Assembly: GCA_019454045.1 (NCBI GenBank)
Contig: SKCR01023788.1
Coordinates: forward strand, 1-64,000
From: Zanthoxylum bungeanum
Lineage: Eukaryota > Streptophyta > Magnoliopsida > Sapindales > Rutaceae
DNA: 64,000 bases
Direction: 5' to 3'
Below the pieces are notes generated by a model. The model was not told where the DNA came from. It did no database searches and saw nothing but the letters and a program-made list of their open reading frames with translations. This document shows, piece by piece, positions 1 through 11,039 of the stretch (position 1 is its first letter; each line of letters opens with the position of its first letter). The position numbers were made by a program, and so were the translations under genes.

Positions 1-632
1 GGCCAGTGACTCCCAAACCAGTTGGTTTTAGGGCACTAGGTGTTAAAACACCCTTACAGACTTAATAACCCGGATCTCAGATGTTTTTCTTTTTTTTTCA
101 TATTTTTTTTTTACTCCATTGCCATTTATAGATGCTTCCTCTAATTAAACTAGAACACTAATATCACAAACTTTTCAATTACATCTCATGTCCGTATGTT
201 ACTATGCATATTGATAATACCTGCCAACTGAGCATATGAAGATCCATTTTAGTCAGTTTTAAGGAGAAATTACAAATTAAATAATTTAAAAGGAAATAAA
301 CAAAAATTAACTTATTTCGAAATAGGTTTGAAATACGTCTCAGGAGTGGAAACTCTTTACTCGGCTATCTCATACACCAATTTCACCTTCTTAGTCAAAA
401 TACAAGCACAAAAACGCAAAATATTTTTGTAATTTTTGAAAAAAATTTCAATTTTTTTTATATTTTTCGAAAAATTTTGAACTAAAAATAAAAACATCAC
501 ACAAACTAAAAACAAGATACTAATCAACTAATTTCCTCCCCCAAACCTAAATGAGACATTGTCCCCAATGTCTTAAACAGTAGAAGAAGAGTTTAGAAGA
601 TAGTACCTGATTAGCTGAAACTATCTGGAAAA
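1..632 (-). other. Athila-1 3' non-coding tail
   Basis: AT-rich sequence downstream of the LOG-like gene on the minus strand. It is clearly homologous to 19060-19800 of Athila-2, including the block with GACTCCCAAACCAGTTGG near the start, so it is the region between the last gene and the 3' LTR. The 3' LTR itself lies left of the window. No gene seen. Confidence 0.75.
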
Positions 633-1287
633 TTAAAGGTTAAGATCCAGATTAATCCGACGCTTCTTACCACGATCATTCTCGGACCAGTTTATCTTTG
701 AAAGGATAGGGTCAATTTGTGGTTCAAAGGCTATATTTGGTCAATTAGATCCGGGGCAGTTCTGGCAGTAAAGAGGAGTTCCTTCATAGGTTAGGTTTTG
801 TTACGAACCCGTTTCTCCGGGCATCATCAAGAAATACACAAAGAAAATCATAAAATCCTTCAACATTAAACAGCCCAATCGGTTTCTGGTGTATGTTTCA
901 GGTTCGCCCAAGACACTATAAAAATTTCCTCCAATGTGCCCAAGCCACCTGGCAAAGCAATAAAAGCATCAGCACGGTTAATCATTTCTACTAATCGTTC
1001 AGACATACCTGGCACAATTAGTTCTTCTCCGTTTGATGGTCCAATAAGATTCGCCTCCGCCAAGGGTTTTGGAATGATTCCAAGACTTGACTGCCTCCTT
1101 CCTGTACAGCCTTTGAAACGATCCCCATAAGTCCAAGATTTCCTCCACCATATACTAAGTGCATATTCCTTGCAGCTAAGACTCGACCCAATTCTTTTGC
1201 TGCTTCTATGTATTGTGATTTAACACCAACACTAGTTCCGCAAAACACACAGATATTTTCAACCCGTCTTCTTGAAGTGGCTTCCAT
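633..1287 (-). pseudogene. LOG-like phosphoribohydrolase captured by Athila-1, frameshifted
   Basis: The family (LOG, once annotated as lysine decarboxylase) releases active cytokinin bases from cytokinin riboside monophosphates in the cytosol. Seen here: a start MEATSRRRVENICVFCGTS, then LVYGGGNLGLMG, then ADAFIALPGGLGTLEEIF, which holds the family signature PGGxGTxxE, then GLFNVEGFYDFLCVFLDDARRNGFV. The match spans nearly the whole family length with no introns, whereas plant LOG genes normally have several, so it probably arose from an mRNA copy. Frames break near 1075, near 895 and near 795. The frame ends in KKRRINLDLNL and a stop at 633. It lies on the coding strand of the Athila pol, between integrase and 3' LTR. 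It could be a more distant Rossmann-fold LOG relative; enzymatic function is inference and this copy is not intact. Confidence 0.85.
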
Positions 1288-1624
1288 GTTTTACTCTGGA
1301 TGCCTTTCAAAAGTGCAATGATGAGTTGAATTTATAATACCTGAAAAGGGTGAGTAAAAATAATAGCACTAGTACCTGCCCAATGACAATTATTAGTTAA
1401 ACAGTATAATAAATCGTGATAGTAAAAAAGGTCTGGATCCTGTCGGAGAAAATAAGAGAAAATAACAAAACAAATCACAATTATTAGGAAAAGATAAAGA
1501 GATATAATATGTACAGGAAACTTAGCGACTTGATTGACGTCTATGCGTCAGGGACAAGCTTCCCATCCAATTTTCTTATAAATTGGCAAACAGGGTCTTT
1601 TTGAGTCAGATTCCCGAGACTTAA
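1288..1624 (-). other. Spacer between zinc-cluster ORF and LOG-like gene
   Basis: No ORF. The same spacer occurs in Athila-2, where it is split by the solo LTR (20463-20563 and 22485-22728). Its presence in both copies shows that the two extra genes travel as one unit of the element. Confidence 0.7.
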
Positions 1625-2089
1625 CTATTGTCTTTCCTTTAAAAATTGTGTGTGTAATTTGCGAATAGCAATATGAACATATCCACTAGGATGCGTCTCA
1701 AGAGTCGAAGAAATATCATCTATAGACTCCTTACTCAAGCCATCCCTAATGAATTTAATTTTGTCTTCGCGATTATCAGACATCATTCCTAAAGAACGAC
1801 AATGAGTATTGCAATTGTAGCGTGCACATTTGAAATAAACGCCCATTTTCTTAGCTCTACGTTTCTTGGCATATGTGCTTCTTCCAAAACCAGGCAAATA
1901 AGAAGTACAAGAATCAGAATACTCACCTGCTAATCGAACTCGTGCTTCGATTACCCAACGAATGTCATTAGGAATACCATGGATCATTAGTAGTCTCATC
2001 CTTTCCAAGCGAGCTTTGTAAACTTTCATCAGAGAATTTTGAGGGAGAGAGGGAAATTGCTTGTGAAGATTTGCGAGAAATTCTTCCAT
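1625..2089 (-). CDS. Unrecognised Athila accessory ORF with Cys cluster
   Basis: A 154-residue ORF directly downstream of integrase on the element's coding strand. I do not recognise the family. Visible features: a Leu-rich start (MEEFLANLHKQFPSL), Arg-rich helical stretch (KARLERMRLLM), a basic run KKRRAKK at about residues 75-81, a Cys cluster KCARYNCNTHC, and a C-terminal charged part with KIKFIRDGLSKESIDD. In the Athila-2 copy the cluster reads CYKCARMTCNTRC, so the likely ancestral pattern is C-x2-C-x4-C-x3-C, a possible zinc site; this copy has lost the first Cys (VYFKC). It occupies the place where Athila elements often carry an env-like ORF, but I see no signal peptide or membrane segment. 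The frame is intact, with an ATG and a stop. Confidence 0.6.
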   Translation of the reverse strand: MEEFLANLHKQFPSLPQNSLMKVYKARLERMRLLMIHGIPNDIRWVIEARVRLAGEYSDSCTSYLPGFGRSTYAKKRRAKKMGVYFKCARYNCNTHCRSLGMMSDNREDKIKFIRDGLSKESIDDISSTLETHPSGYVHIAIRKLHTQFLKERQ

Positions 2090-2214
2090 CTTGTAATGAC
2101 TAAATCTGTAAAACTAAACACACAAAAATTAAATCACACCAAATTACAATTTATACAAAGATTGCATGGGGCCTCCCTGCGAGCGCTAAGTTTTAAGTCG
2201 TCAGCTAGACGTTG

Positions 2215-3560
2215 CTACTCGAACGTTATGCTGGATCTGAAAGTGTGACACTTTTTTTTGTCGTTCAAATGATTCTCCCAGTAGTGCTTGACACGCTGAC
2301 TGTTAACTTTGAATATTTTGTTAGTATTGGGATCCAGTAACTCAACAGCTCCATATGGTAGAACCTGAGTGATCACAAATGGACCTGACCACCTTGATTT
2401 CAACTTTCCAGGGAAAAGTTTCAACCTCGAGTTGTATAACAACACTTGTGCCTTGGTTCCAATGTCTGTGCACTATTTTTCGGTCATGCCATTTCTTGGT
2501 CTTTTCTTTGTACATTTGGCATTCTCATAGGCCTGTAGGCGAAATTCCTCCAATTCATTGAGTTGGTGAAGTCTTTTCTCCTGCAGCTTGTGGATCAAGA
2601 TTCAACTTCTTCAATGCCCAGTACGCCTTGTGTTCAAGTTCAACTGGCAGGTGGCATGCTTTCCCAAATACCAATTGATATGGTGACATACCAATGGGTG
2701 TCTTGTAAGCTGTCCGGTAGGCCCATAATGCGTCATCGAGTTTTGTAGACCAGTCCCTCCTTGTTGATCCAACGGTTCTCTCCAAGATTCTTTTGATTTC
2801 CCTGTTTGAAACTTCAACCTGTCCATTTGACTGTGGATGGTAAGCAGTGGCAACCTTATGACTAACTCCGTATTTTGATAAGAGTGCATCAAAATATCTG
2901 TTGCAGAAATGTGTGCCACCATCACTGATAATTGCACGAGGTGTTCCGAACCGAGTGAAAATGTTCTTTTTTAGGAATTTGATAACCACTTTTGAATCAT
3001 TGGATGTAGTGCAATTGCTTCAACCCATTTGGAGACGTAGTCTACAGCAACCAGGATGTACAGATTTCGAATGATGGTATAAAGGGTCCCATGAAATCAA
3101 TACCCCATACATCAAATATCTCGACTTCCAGAATATTTTGCAACGGTCCTTCATTTCTTCTCGAAATATTCCCCGTTCTCTGGCACCTGTCACATTGAAG
3201 AGAAAACAAGTAAGCATCTTTAAAAAGAGTGGGCCAGAACAAACCTGATTGTAAAACTTTTGCTGCAGTTTTGTCCCCACTGAAATGTCCGCCATATGGT
3301 GATGAATGACAGTGCTGCAAAACACTGTTGACCTCCTCCTGTGGAACGCATCGTCTCAATAATTGATCAGCACATCGTTTGAACAGGCACGGCTCATCCC
3401 AAACATAGTGCTTGACTTCTTTGAAAAACTTCTTCCGTTGCTGAGTTGTCCATTCCAACGGCCATTTTCCTGACACAGTGTAGTTGACATAGTCAGCATA
3501 CCAAGGAACTTCCTGCTGTTTCATGGCAAATAGCTGTTCATCTGGAAAAGTTTCTTTGAT
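2215..3560 (-). pseudogene. Athila-1 integrase
   Basis: Inserts the element cDNA into the host genome. In order: an N-terminal HHCC zinc part ([15 protein letters not shown] then [11 protein letters not shown]), the first catalytic Asp in [11 protein letters not shown], the second in [15 protein letters not shown], and the catalytic Glu in [19 protein letters not shown]. The C-terminal part has [21 protein letters not shown]. All three catalytic residues are present, but the frame breaks near 3040 and near 2555, so no full protein is made from this copy. Domain order after RNase H is that of Ty3/gypsy. Confidence 0.93.
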
Positions 3561-3586
3561 TGAAAGTTCTTTGCCAGCTGTTTCTC

Positions 3587-3960
3587 CATTCTCGAGCCTC
3601 GATAAATGATCTGCCACTTGGTTTTCTGTCCCTTTCCTGTCTCGAATCTCCACGTCGAATTCTTGCAGAAGAAGTATCCAACGGATCAATCTAGGTTTAG
3701 CATCTTTCTTCGCGATCAGATATTTGATTGCTGAATGATTTGTGTAGACCACCACTTTGGGACCCAGCAGATAAGAGCGGAATTTGTCAAAAGCAAACAC
3801 AACTGCAAGCAACTCCTTTTCAGTGGTTGTGTAGTTGAGTTGAGCTTCATTCAGAGTCCTGCTGGAGTAATAAATGGTGTGGAAAATCTTTGCTTTGCGT
3901 TGTCCCAAAACTGCACCTACAGCAAAATCACTAGCATCGCACATCACCTCAAATGGAAGG
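3587..3960 (-). pseudogene. Athila-1 RNase H
   Basis: Degrades the RNA strand of the RNA-DNA hybrid during reverse transcription. Visible: [19 protein letters not shown] with the first catalytic Asp, [21 protein letters not shown] with the catalytic Glu, and [14 protein letters not shown], where the usual Asp of YTDH is Asn. It ends at the typical [14 protein letters not shown] tether to integrase. It is in the same open frame as the end of RT and the start of integrase. Confidence 0.9.
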
Positions 3961-5168
3961 GTCCAGTCTGGTGCTACTATGATGGGAGCAGAGACCAACT
4001 TCTGTTTCAAGATTTCAAAAGCTTCATGGCATTCTTTGCTGAAGTTGAAAGGCACATCCTTCTCCAGAAGATTGCAAAGAGGTTTTGCAATTCTGGAAAA
4101 GTCTTTGATAAATCTCCTATAAAAACCTGCGTGTCCAAGAAAACTCCGAATCCCTTTGACAGTTGTTGGTGGAGGTAGTTTTTCAATTGTCTCGATCTTT
4201 GCTTTGTCTACCTCGATTCCCTTTTTGAGAGATCGGTGTCCAAGAACAATACCTTCCTGAACCATGAAATGGCATTTCTCCCAGTTGAGTACCATTTGGT
4301 GTCTTCGCACCTTTGTAACACTGTTCCAGATTATGCAAGCAATGGTCAAAAGAATCTCCAAACACAGAAAATTCATCCATGAATACCTCCATACTATGCT
4401 CCAACATATCTGAGAAGATGGCCATCATGCAACGCTGAAATGTGGCTGGGGCATTACATAATCCAAATGGCATCATGCGGAAAGCAAAAGTGCCATTGGA
4501 CATGTAAAGGTGGTTTTCTCCTGATCTTCTGGGGCGATAGCAATCTGATTGTACCCTGAATATCCGTCCAGAAAGCAATAGTACTCATGTCCTGCCAGTC
4601 TATCCAGCATTTGATCAATGAATGGCAACGGAAAATGGTCCTTCCTCGTAGCTTTGTTTAACTTTCGGTAATCCACATACTCTCCATCCAGTCACCGTTC
4701 TTGTTGGAATTAGTTCATTCTTTTCATTAGTGACCACAGTAATTCCTCCTTTCTTCGGTACACACTGCATAGGACTCACCAACCACTATCTGAAATGGGG
4801 TAAATGATGCCAGCATCCAACCATTTGATGATTTCTTTCTTTACAACTTCTTTCATGATTGGATTGAGTCTCCGTTGATGCTCCACTGTGGGTTTGTACT
4901 CGTCATTCATCAGGATCTTGTGCATGCAAAATGATGGACTAATGCCTCGAATGTCAGCTATTGTCCAGCCAATGGCTTTCTTGTGCTCTCGTAATACTCT
5001 CAATAACTTTTCTTCCTGTTCCAATGTTAGAGAAGAAGAAATAATAACAGGTAATTCAGAAGAGTTTCCAAGAAATGCATACCTGAGATGGTTCAGAAGT
5101 AGCTTCAACTCCAATTGTGGTGGTTCTTCAATCGAAGGCTTGATTCGATCTTTCTTTGGGAGATCCAA
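3960..5168 (-). pseudogene. Athila-1 reverse transcriptase
   Basis: Copies the element RNA to DNA. Visible in order: RRLNPIMKEVVKKEIIKWLDAGIIYPISDS (shown in part), MDYRKLNKATRKDHFPLPF, YYCFLDGYSGYNQIAIAPED with the first catalytic Asp, [20 protein letters not shown], and [19 protein letters not shown]. The last should be FMDD; here the second Asp is Glu (codon GAA), which would be expected to harm catalysis. Frames break near 4775, 4700, 4480 and 4330. The thumb region [16 protein letters not shown] follows near 4120. Confidence 0.92.
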
Positions 5169-5254
5169 ACTTTCAACTGGTGTTGTTGATTTGAAATGAA
5201 ACGGCTTGTCAAGATAGTTGATATATTCCAGAATTTCAGCATCAAGGCTCGTTG

Positions 5255-5800
5255 TCAGTCATTTGGTGATGCAAGCTTCAAGTTTGTCCGTAGGAATTGT
5301 ATCAGTATCCTGGATGATACTATCAACAACATCAATTCTGAACATTCCTCCTCCTTTTCATCGCTTGGGAATTTCATGGCTTTGAAAACATTGAAAGTAA
5401 CTTCTTGGTCCTGAACTTTCATGGTTAGTTCTCTTTTTTGTACATCAATCACAGTTCGTCCTGTCGCCAAGAATGGTCTCCCATGGATAATAGGCACATC
5501 TTTGTCTTCTTCCATGTCAAGGATGATGAAATCTGCTGGGAGAATAAGTTTGTCAACTTTGACCAGCACATCTTCCACGACTCCTCTCGGAAATGCGAGC
5601 GTTCGATCAGCAAGTTGTAGTGAGACTGAGTTGGCATTGTTTCTCAAATCTGTAATTTCCTGAAAATAGAAAAGGCATCAAATTAACACTTGCACCTAAA
5701 TCATAATTACCGATATAATGTTCTCCAATATGCACGGGACTGTGAAACTGCCAGGATCTTTCAACTTCGGGGGAAGTTTCCTCTGAATGATAGCACTGCA
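5255..5800 (-). pseudogene. Athila-1 aspartic protease
   Basis: Cleaves the Gag-Pol polyprotein. The active site is read as YDLGASVNLMPF near 5710, where retroviral-type proteases have D-S/T-G; then LADRTLAFPRGVVEDVLVKV, ADFIILDMEEDKDVPIIHGR and PFLATGRTVIDV. This set is typical of the Athila lineage. A frame change lies near 5650. Confidence 0.88.
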
Positions 5801-7465
5801 TTCTTCTGATAATGCTACTATCTCATAATCTCCCAATCTCCATTTTCGTGAAAGAATGTCTTTCATGAATTTGACATAGCTGGGCATTTCTTCCAAGGCT
5901 TCTGCAAATGGAATGTTGATATGCAGCTTTTTGAAAACCTCCAAGAATCGAGCAAACTGCTTGTCCAGTTTGTTTTTATGAAGACGCTGAGGAAAAGGTG
6001 GAGGTGGAGTGATCCGTTCTTTTTCTTTTTCCTTTGCTTCTTTTTCCTCCATCTGTGTGACTGCATCTTTTGGAACTTCCTCGATTGTTGTCTTGATTCC
6101 AACATCTTTGTTGATTTCAGTACCACTTTTCAAGGTAATGGCTTGACATTGCTCCTTCCCTCGATTCCTTGGATTTGGTTCTGTGTTGCTAGGAAGATTT
6201 CCTGGCGGTCTGTAACTCTGAGCATTGCCCAGTTGTCCAATTTGATTCTCCAGTGCTTTGATAGAAGCTGATAAACATAGCTTCATATTTTTTTTAAATG
6301 AGCTAGCTTCTGCCATTACTGGTTCTTTTTTCATGCTCCTGGCCTTTGTTCTGTTATTGAAATCCAGGTGGTGGATAGTTTTGCTGTTGGAATCCAGGTG
6401 GTGGATTATTCTTTTGCCCTGAATTATTGCTCCATGAAAAATTAGGATGATTCCTCCACCCTGGTTTTAGGTGTTGGAATATGGATGGTTCCCCTGTCTG
6501 TTGAAATTGTTGACATAATTCACCGTCTCTTCAGGTTGGGTTGGCTCTGGTGCTCCTCCAAAAGGTGAACTTGTGGCTCCATGGTTACTTTGTGTGCTGA
6601 GAGTCTCCATGTATTTGCAAATCTGATCTAGCTTGGCATTGACTGCTGAATTGGCTCCAACTTTATAAATTCCTGCAATTCTTTGAATCAGGCTCCTTTC
6701 TGTTGGCCACAAGGAATTGTTGTTGGCCATTTCTTCAATTAGGTCCCAGGCTTGATCTTCTCCTTTTTCCATCAAAGCTCCTCCAGCAGCAGCATCAATT
6801 GTGGTTCTCATTATTCCAGAAAGTCCATTATAGAAGGTTTGGACTTGAAGCCATTTGGAATCTCATGGTGAGGACATTTCCGGAGCAAATCTTTGTACCT
6901 TCCCAAGCTTCATAAAGAGTTTCTGAATCTTGTTGCACAAAGGATGTGATGTCATTCCTCAGTTTTCCAGTTCTGGTGGAAAGTACTTTGCAAGGAATTT
7001 GGTGGCTAGATTGTTCCATGTTGTGATGGAACCTGCTGGTAGTGAATGTAACCAAGCTTTAGCTCTGTCCTTCAAGGAGTATGGGAAAATACGCAGTCTC
7101 ATAGCTTCTTCTTCAGCTTCTCGGTTGTAATTGAAAGTGCGCAAACTTCCAGGAAGTTGCTGATGTGGGTATTAGGATCTTCAGTTGCATTCCCCCAAAC
7201 TGAACTGATTGCGTATCATCTGAATGCAAGTTTTGATGTCACCCACATTGTCTGGTAAGGGAGGAAGTACAATACAGGAAATGAGTCTGTCAACCACCGG
7301 AATGGTTCTGTCTCGAATGGGAATTGGTGGTGCAACCTCCAATGGTTCAGGTTCCATATTAACAATTGCTTCTTGGCCTTCTCGCCTTTCCCTTCTCAAC
7401 TGTCTGATGGTTCTTTCAATCTCTGGGTCAAGTGGTCGAAGTTCAAAGCTTCTGGTTCGTCTCAT
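5696..7465 (-). pseudogene. Athila-1 gag
   Basis: Structural protein that forms the particle. The likely start is MRRTRSFELRPLDPEIERT at 7465; the open frame also runs slightly upstream to 7489. The core gag domain reads RLRIFPYSLKDRAKAWLHSL then TTWNNLATKFLAKYFPPELE near 7100-6960. Next come DQAWDLIEEMANNN near 6750 and the Athila-typical ALENQIGQLGNA and HKNKLDKQFARFLEVFKKL. Frame breaks occur near 7180, 6950, 6820 and 6460, so this copy is dead. I see no CCHC knuckle, as is usual for Athila gag. Confidence 0.9.
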
Positions 7466-7573
7466 GTAGAATCTGAGAACCTGAAACACAAGAAAACAAA
7501 AACAATAAGTAAAAAGAAATTAGATACAAGTAAAGGTATCTAACCTCAAAACTAATAATAAAAGATAAATAAG

Positions 7574-7591
7574 TCCCCGGCAACGGCGCCA
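7574..7591 (-). promoter_or_regulatory. Athila-1 primer binding site (tRNA-Asp type)
   Basis: The plus strand reads TCCCCGGCAACGGCGCCA, which matches the 3' end of plant tRNA-Asp including CCA. This is the known primer site of the Athila lineage. It is six bases inside the LTR end. Confidence 0.93.
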
Positions 7592-7597
7592 AAAACT

Positions 7598-9682
7598 TGA
7601 TCGGTGCTTACACATGCATATAATGCAAGCGCACGTATCGTTCAAGTAGTATAAAAAGTATCGATCCCACGAGGACTTAAAACCTTTTGTTATCAATTTA
7701 TGGAGTTAAATGTTACAAGTATCTAATAGATTTGATTGTTTGATTGGGTGGTGACTTTAAAAACTTAAAAACAAGTAAATAAAATTGCTTGAAAGTAGAT
7801 TGAAGAAAATTCAAATTATATAAAACTATCCAGGGTTGTGATTTATTCCAATATTATTTAAAAGATGAAGTGGTTATCTTATTGTTGGGTAATATATTGA
7901 TTTATTACCTGGAACACTAAATTATGTAAATACCTCTTCCGATGGTCATTACAAATACCTAGTATAATCCAATTGAATCATATGTCTATGCAACCAAATA
8001 CCTAGATTCATTAAGATTAAGTTCCAATTATGGCTACCCCCGCCCGACAGGTATATTCCTATCCTGTAAGGAAATCTATTAAAGGGTTATCTATCCTCAA
8101 GAAGATCGTGGGCTATTGAGTCTAAGGTTTTTTAACCTAAAATCTCTTTTCCAAGTTCATTTTAAGTTTACCAGTCAATTTTATTAATGGCCAGTTAATA
8201 AAAAGCATTAGGATTAAGACTCATAAATAAACCTTTATATTACCCAAACTATATTTAACCCCTTATAAACCGGTGATATTGGATTTCATCACAACCCCAG
8301 ATATCTAACTTAGTTACGACACATAACTAGGGCTAATGAAATAAAAGACATAAAATTAAAATACTGAAAAGTAATTGCGGTAAAGTAAAGCGCTGAAAAG
8401 TAAATTACAATAAATTAAATGCTAAGGTAAAAGGAATTAACTTCTACTATTTACTATTTAGATATCTCCCATAAATATACATATAAACTTGTGATAATTT
8501 ACCAACCAGCCATATAGGCGGTAACCTGATTAAGTCAAATTAAGTCCAACCAGCCATTAAGGCGGTACCAATAATTGTCCATAATCCAGCCATATAGGCG
8601 GAACCAAAATAAAACCTGCCATATAGGCGGTAAGAAACTTTAATTACCAACCGACCAATCTGGTGGTATCCTTATTTAGTCAGGTTTAACCAGATTAAAA
8701 TGAATTACCAACCGGCCAATATAGCGGTATCCTTGTTAAGTCAAATTTTAAATAGTGAATATATTATAATTATGGGAGATTAATCTAAATAGCAATAATA
8801 AAAGCTTTACCTTTCACCCCAGCAAAGGAGAATTACCTCCTCATTGCTTGAAAAATAAAAAACTGCAAAGTAAAGAAATGTAAGGATTGTGCGTAAACGT
8901 AAATTGCGGAAAGTAAAAACTAAAAAGTAAAGAAAAGAAAGTACGAAAGCAGAAAATTAATTACTGAAGCTATAAATAAATAAACAAGATACAAACTTTT
9001 ATTTATTCCTTAGGAAATTTCAAAGAAGAAGTATGAATTTTACAAATGAAATGGCTTGGTATTTATAGGCAAAATTTTGCCTCCATCAAATCATCCATCA
9101 AATTCTCCACCAAATCCATTATTAATTTCTCCACTAATTACTCCACCTAATCCATAATTGCTCCACTAATTGCTTATCTGTTTGGTGATGATTTGATAAT
9201 TTTTATTAATTATTTATTAATTTATATTTTGCTTTGAAAATGATTGATAATGACTTTAATAATTACACACCACCACTTCTGGATAGTTCAAAAATTTCGG
9301 TCATGAAATCTTCAGAATTCGAAAATATTTCCTCTTTCAAAGTTGTAGATCTTTGAGTCTTCTTTAATCTGGCACTTGAATCAGCTCAATCCGATATCGG
9401 AGTAAACGTTATGCCCAAAATACGACAGATGCGCAAAACTGGAATTTCCAAAACTGCACTTCGTCAAAAACGCCTTTCAAGTTTCCAATCTCCAAAATTA
9501 ATATACAAGCCAATAATTGCCCTTAATTGACCCACATTTCGTCCTAAATGATTTCATTGAGACCCGATATTATTTTATCTGTAAAATAAAATAAAACACA
9601 TCAAACGTTCATCAAACCCGAGAAACTAAACAAAATATTAAGTTAAAGGGGCGGTAAATATTGATATATTTTTCCCTCATCA
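7598..9682 (-). repeat. Athila-1 5' LTR
   Basis: Bounded by TGATCGG at 7598 and CTCATCA at 9682, next to the primer site. It aligns along most of its length with the LTR at 16578-18503. On the minus strand a TATA box (CCTATAAAT) is at 9061-9069. U3 upstream of that differs fully from the other LTR: here it holds short CTCCACCAAAT / CCATCAAAT-like repeats at about 9081-9175. Confidence 0.9.
8500..8760 (-). repeat. Minisatellite in Athila-1 LTR
   Basis: About six imperfect copies of a unit with CCAACCRGCCATATAGGCGG and GGTA, at irregular spacing. Only about three copies exist in the same part of the other Athila LTR (17530-17690). Confidence 0.8.
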
Positions 9683-10960
9683 TTAGCCAAAGTCAAGATC
9701 ACTTCTTGTCCATCGACATCGATTACGAAGCATTCCAAAGTCAATGGGTCACGATTAACGAGATCATTAATCTGTTTGTGCCAAAGCCAAGGCTTAGTTG
9801 ATTTAGAGGAAAAATATTAGGAAATATATCGATATATTGGCATATATTATATATATGTTTCGGACTTGGATGTCCACCTACTGGATCTAGGAATTGGATG
9901 AGATCCAATATCTTAGAGATCTACCTAGTTAAATATCATACAATTTTTGGCCAAGTCAAGGTTGTGTGTGTATTTAAACGGGATCCTAGCCCACTAGGAA
10001 ACAAGGTTTCCCGAGTACTCAACAGAGGGTTAGAGGCTCGTCGAAAAATAGTGGGAGACAAGTATTAAATTTGCAATTTTATTTAGATACTTGCCAAAAC
10101 GCGCTCATTTCATTTTTCGTCATTATATATATATATATATATATTATATATTATATATTATATATATTAAGTTGGACTAATATTTAAATATTTTTTAATT
10201 CAACAGTTGGACTGTATTCAAACTACTTCAATTTGTAGTTGATCATATAATTGGATTATAGTAATCAATATATTTTAATTTAATCAAATTAAAATTATAG
10301 TTGATTATATTGTTAGACTATAGTAATCATTATATTAAATAGTACCTGAAACCGTTGATTGGATAGTTGGACTATAGCAATCAAGATAACTGAAAGATTA
10401 GCGTTTAGAACATAATCCTGGGTAAAAATGTCATTAAACGGCTTTAATTTTCAGATTGTGAATAGTACCTCAAGATAGTCCTGAGAACTGCGAAGTTACT
10501 CTATTTGATATAGCAACCTCTTGGGCTTAAGCCCAGAGTTGAGTAAACAGTAGAACATGTTCTTTGGAAGATTCATGTGATGATAACTTTAGTACTCAAT
10601 CCGTTATACCTGCCGCAAAGACTCATTAATTTCTTTGTCATAACTAAGGATTAGATCTTTATAGTATGGTATTGAAATTGAAGGATCTTCATAGATCTAT
10701 ACTTAGATCTTCGAAGTACTAATTGTAATTGGAAACTCTTGGAGAGTTAATGGCTATGCTCAAGGTGACAAAGCCAAAGTTTGCAAAAGGGCAAAGGCAA
10801 AATCATCATAGTCTTCTAGGAAGACAAATGACATATCCCAAGATGTCTGCATAAAACTGTGGCAAACGGGGTCACTGGAAGCGTGATTGTCGTATGGACA
10901 AGGCAGACATGAAGGAATTGAAGACGGGGCAAGGCTCTGACTTCAAGTATGTTGTCATAA
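9683..10960 (+). pseudogene. Copia-E leader and gag remnant
   Basis: Starts abruptly at the Athila-1 LTR, which inserted here. It aligns with the leader and gag region of Copia-B (43780-45080). It has an AT microsatellite (10125-10170) and a run of TAGTTGGACTATAGTAATCA-like repeats (10205-10390). A decayed CCHC zinc knuckle, readable as CGKRGHWKRDC, is at about 10860-10893 with a frameshift before it. This is the only clear gag knuckle among the copia elements of the window. Confidence 0.75.
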
Positions 10961-11039
10961 ACATGTTCACTATTAGTTTCAAAATTAGATTTTTGATACT
11001 ATATGTGGTACATAAATATGTACTGATGGGCAGAATCTG

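Noticed and set aside
633..1287. Working host LOG gene
   Set aside because: Frameshifts, no introns, embedded in an Athila element with a sister copy in the same setting; it is cargo and broken.
1625..2089. Env-like gene of Athila
   Set aside because: Position fits, but no signal peptide, membrane segment or glycoprotein-like features.
7574..7591. tRNA-Asp gene fragment
   Set aside because: Only the 18 bases of a primer site at an LTR border; no tRNA body. The same holds for the initiator-Met-like strings at 39790 and 58038.
10125..10170. AT-rich run as a regulatory element or origin
   Set aside because: Simple TA microsatellite, absent from the other copies of the element.
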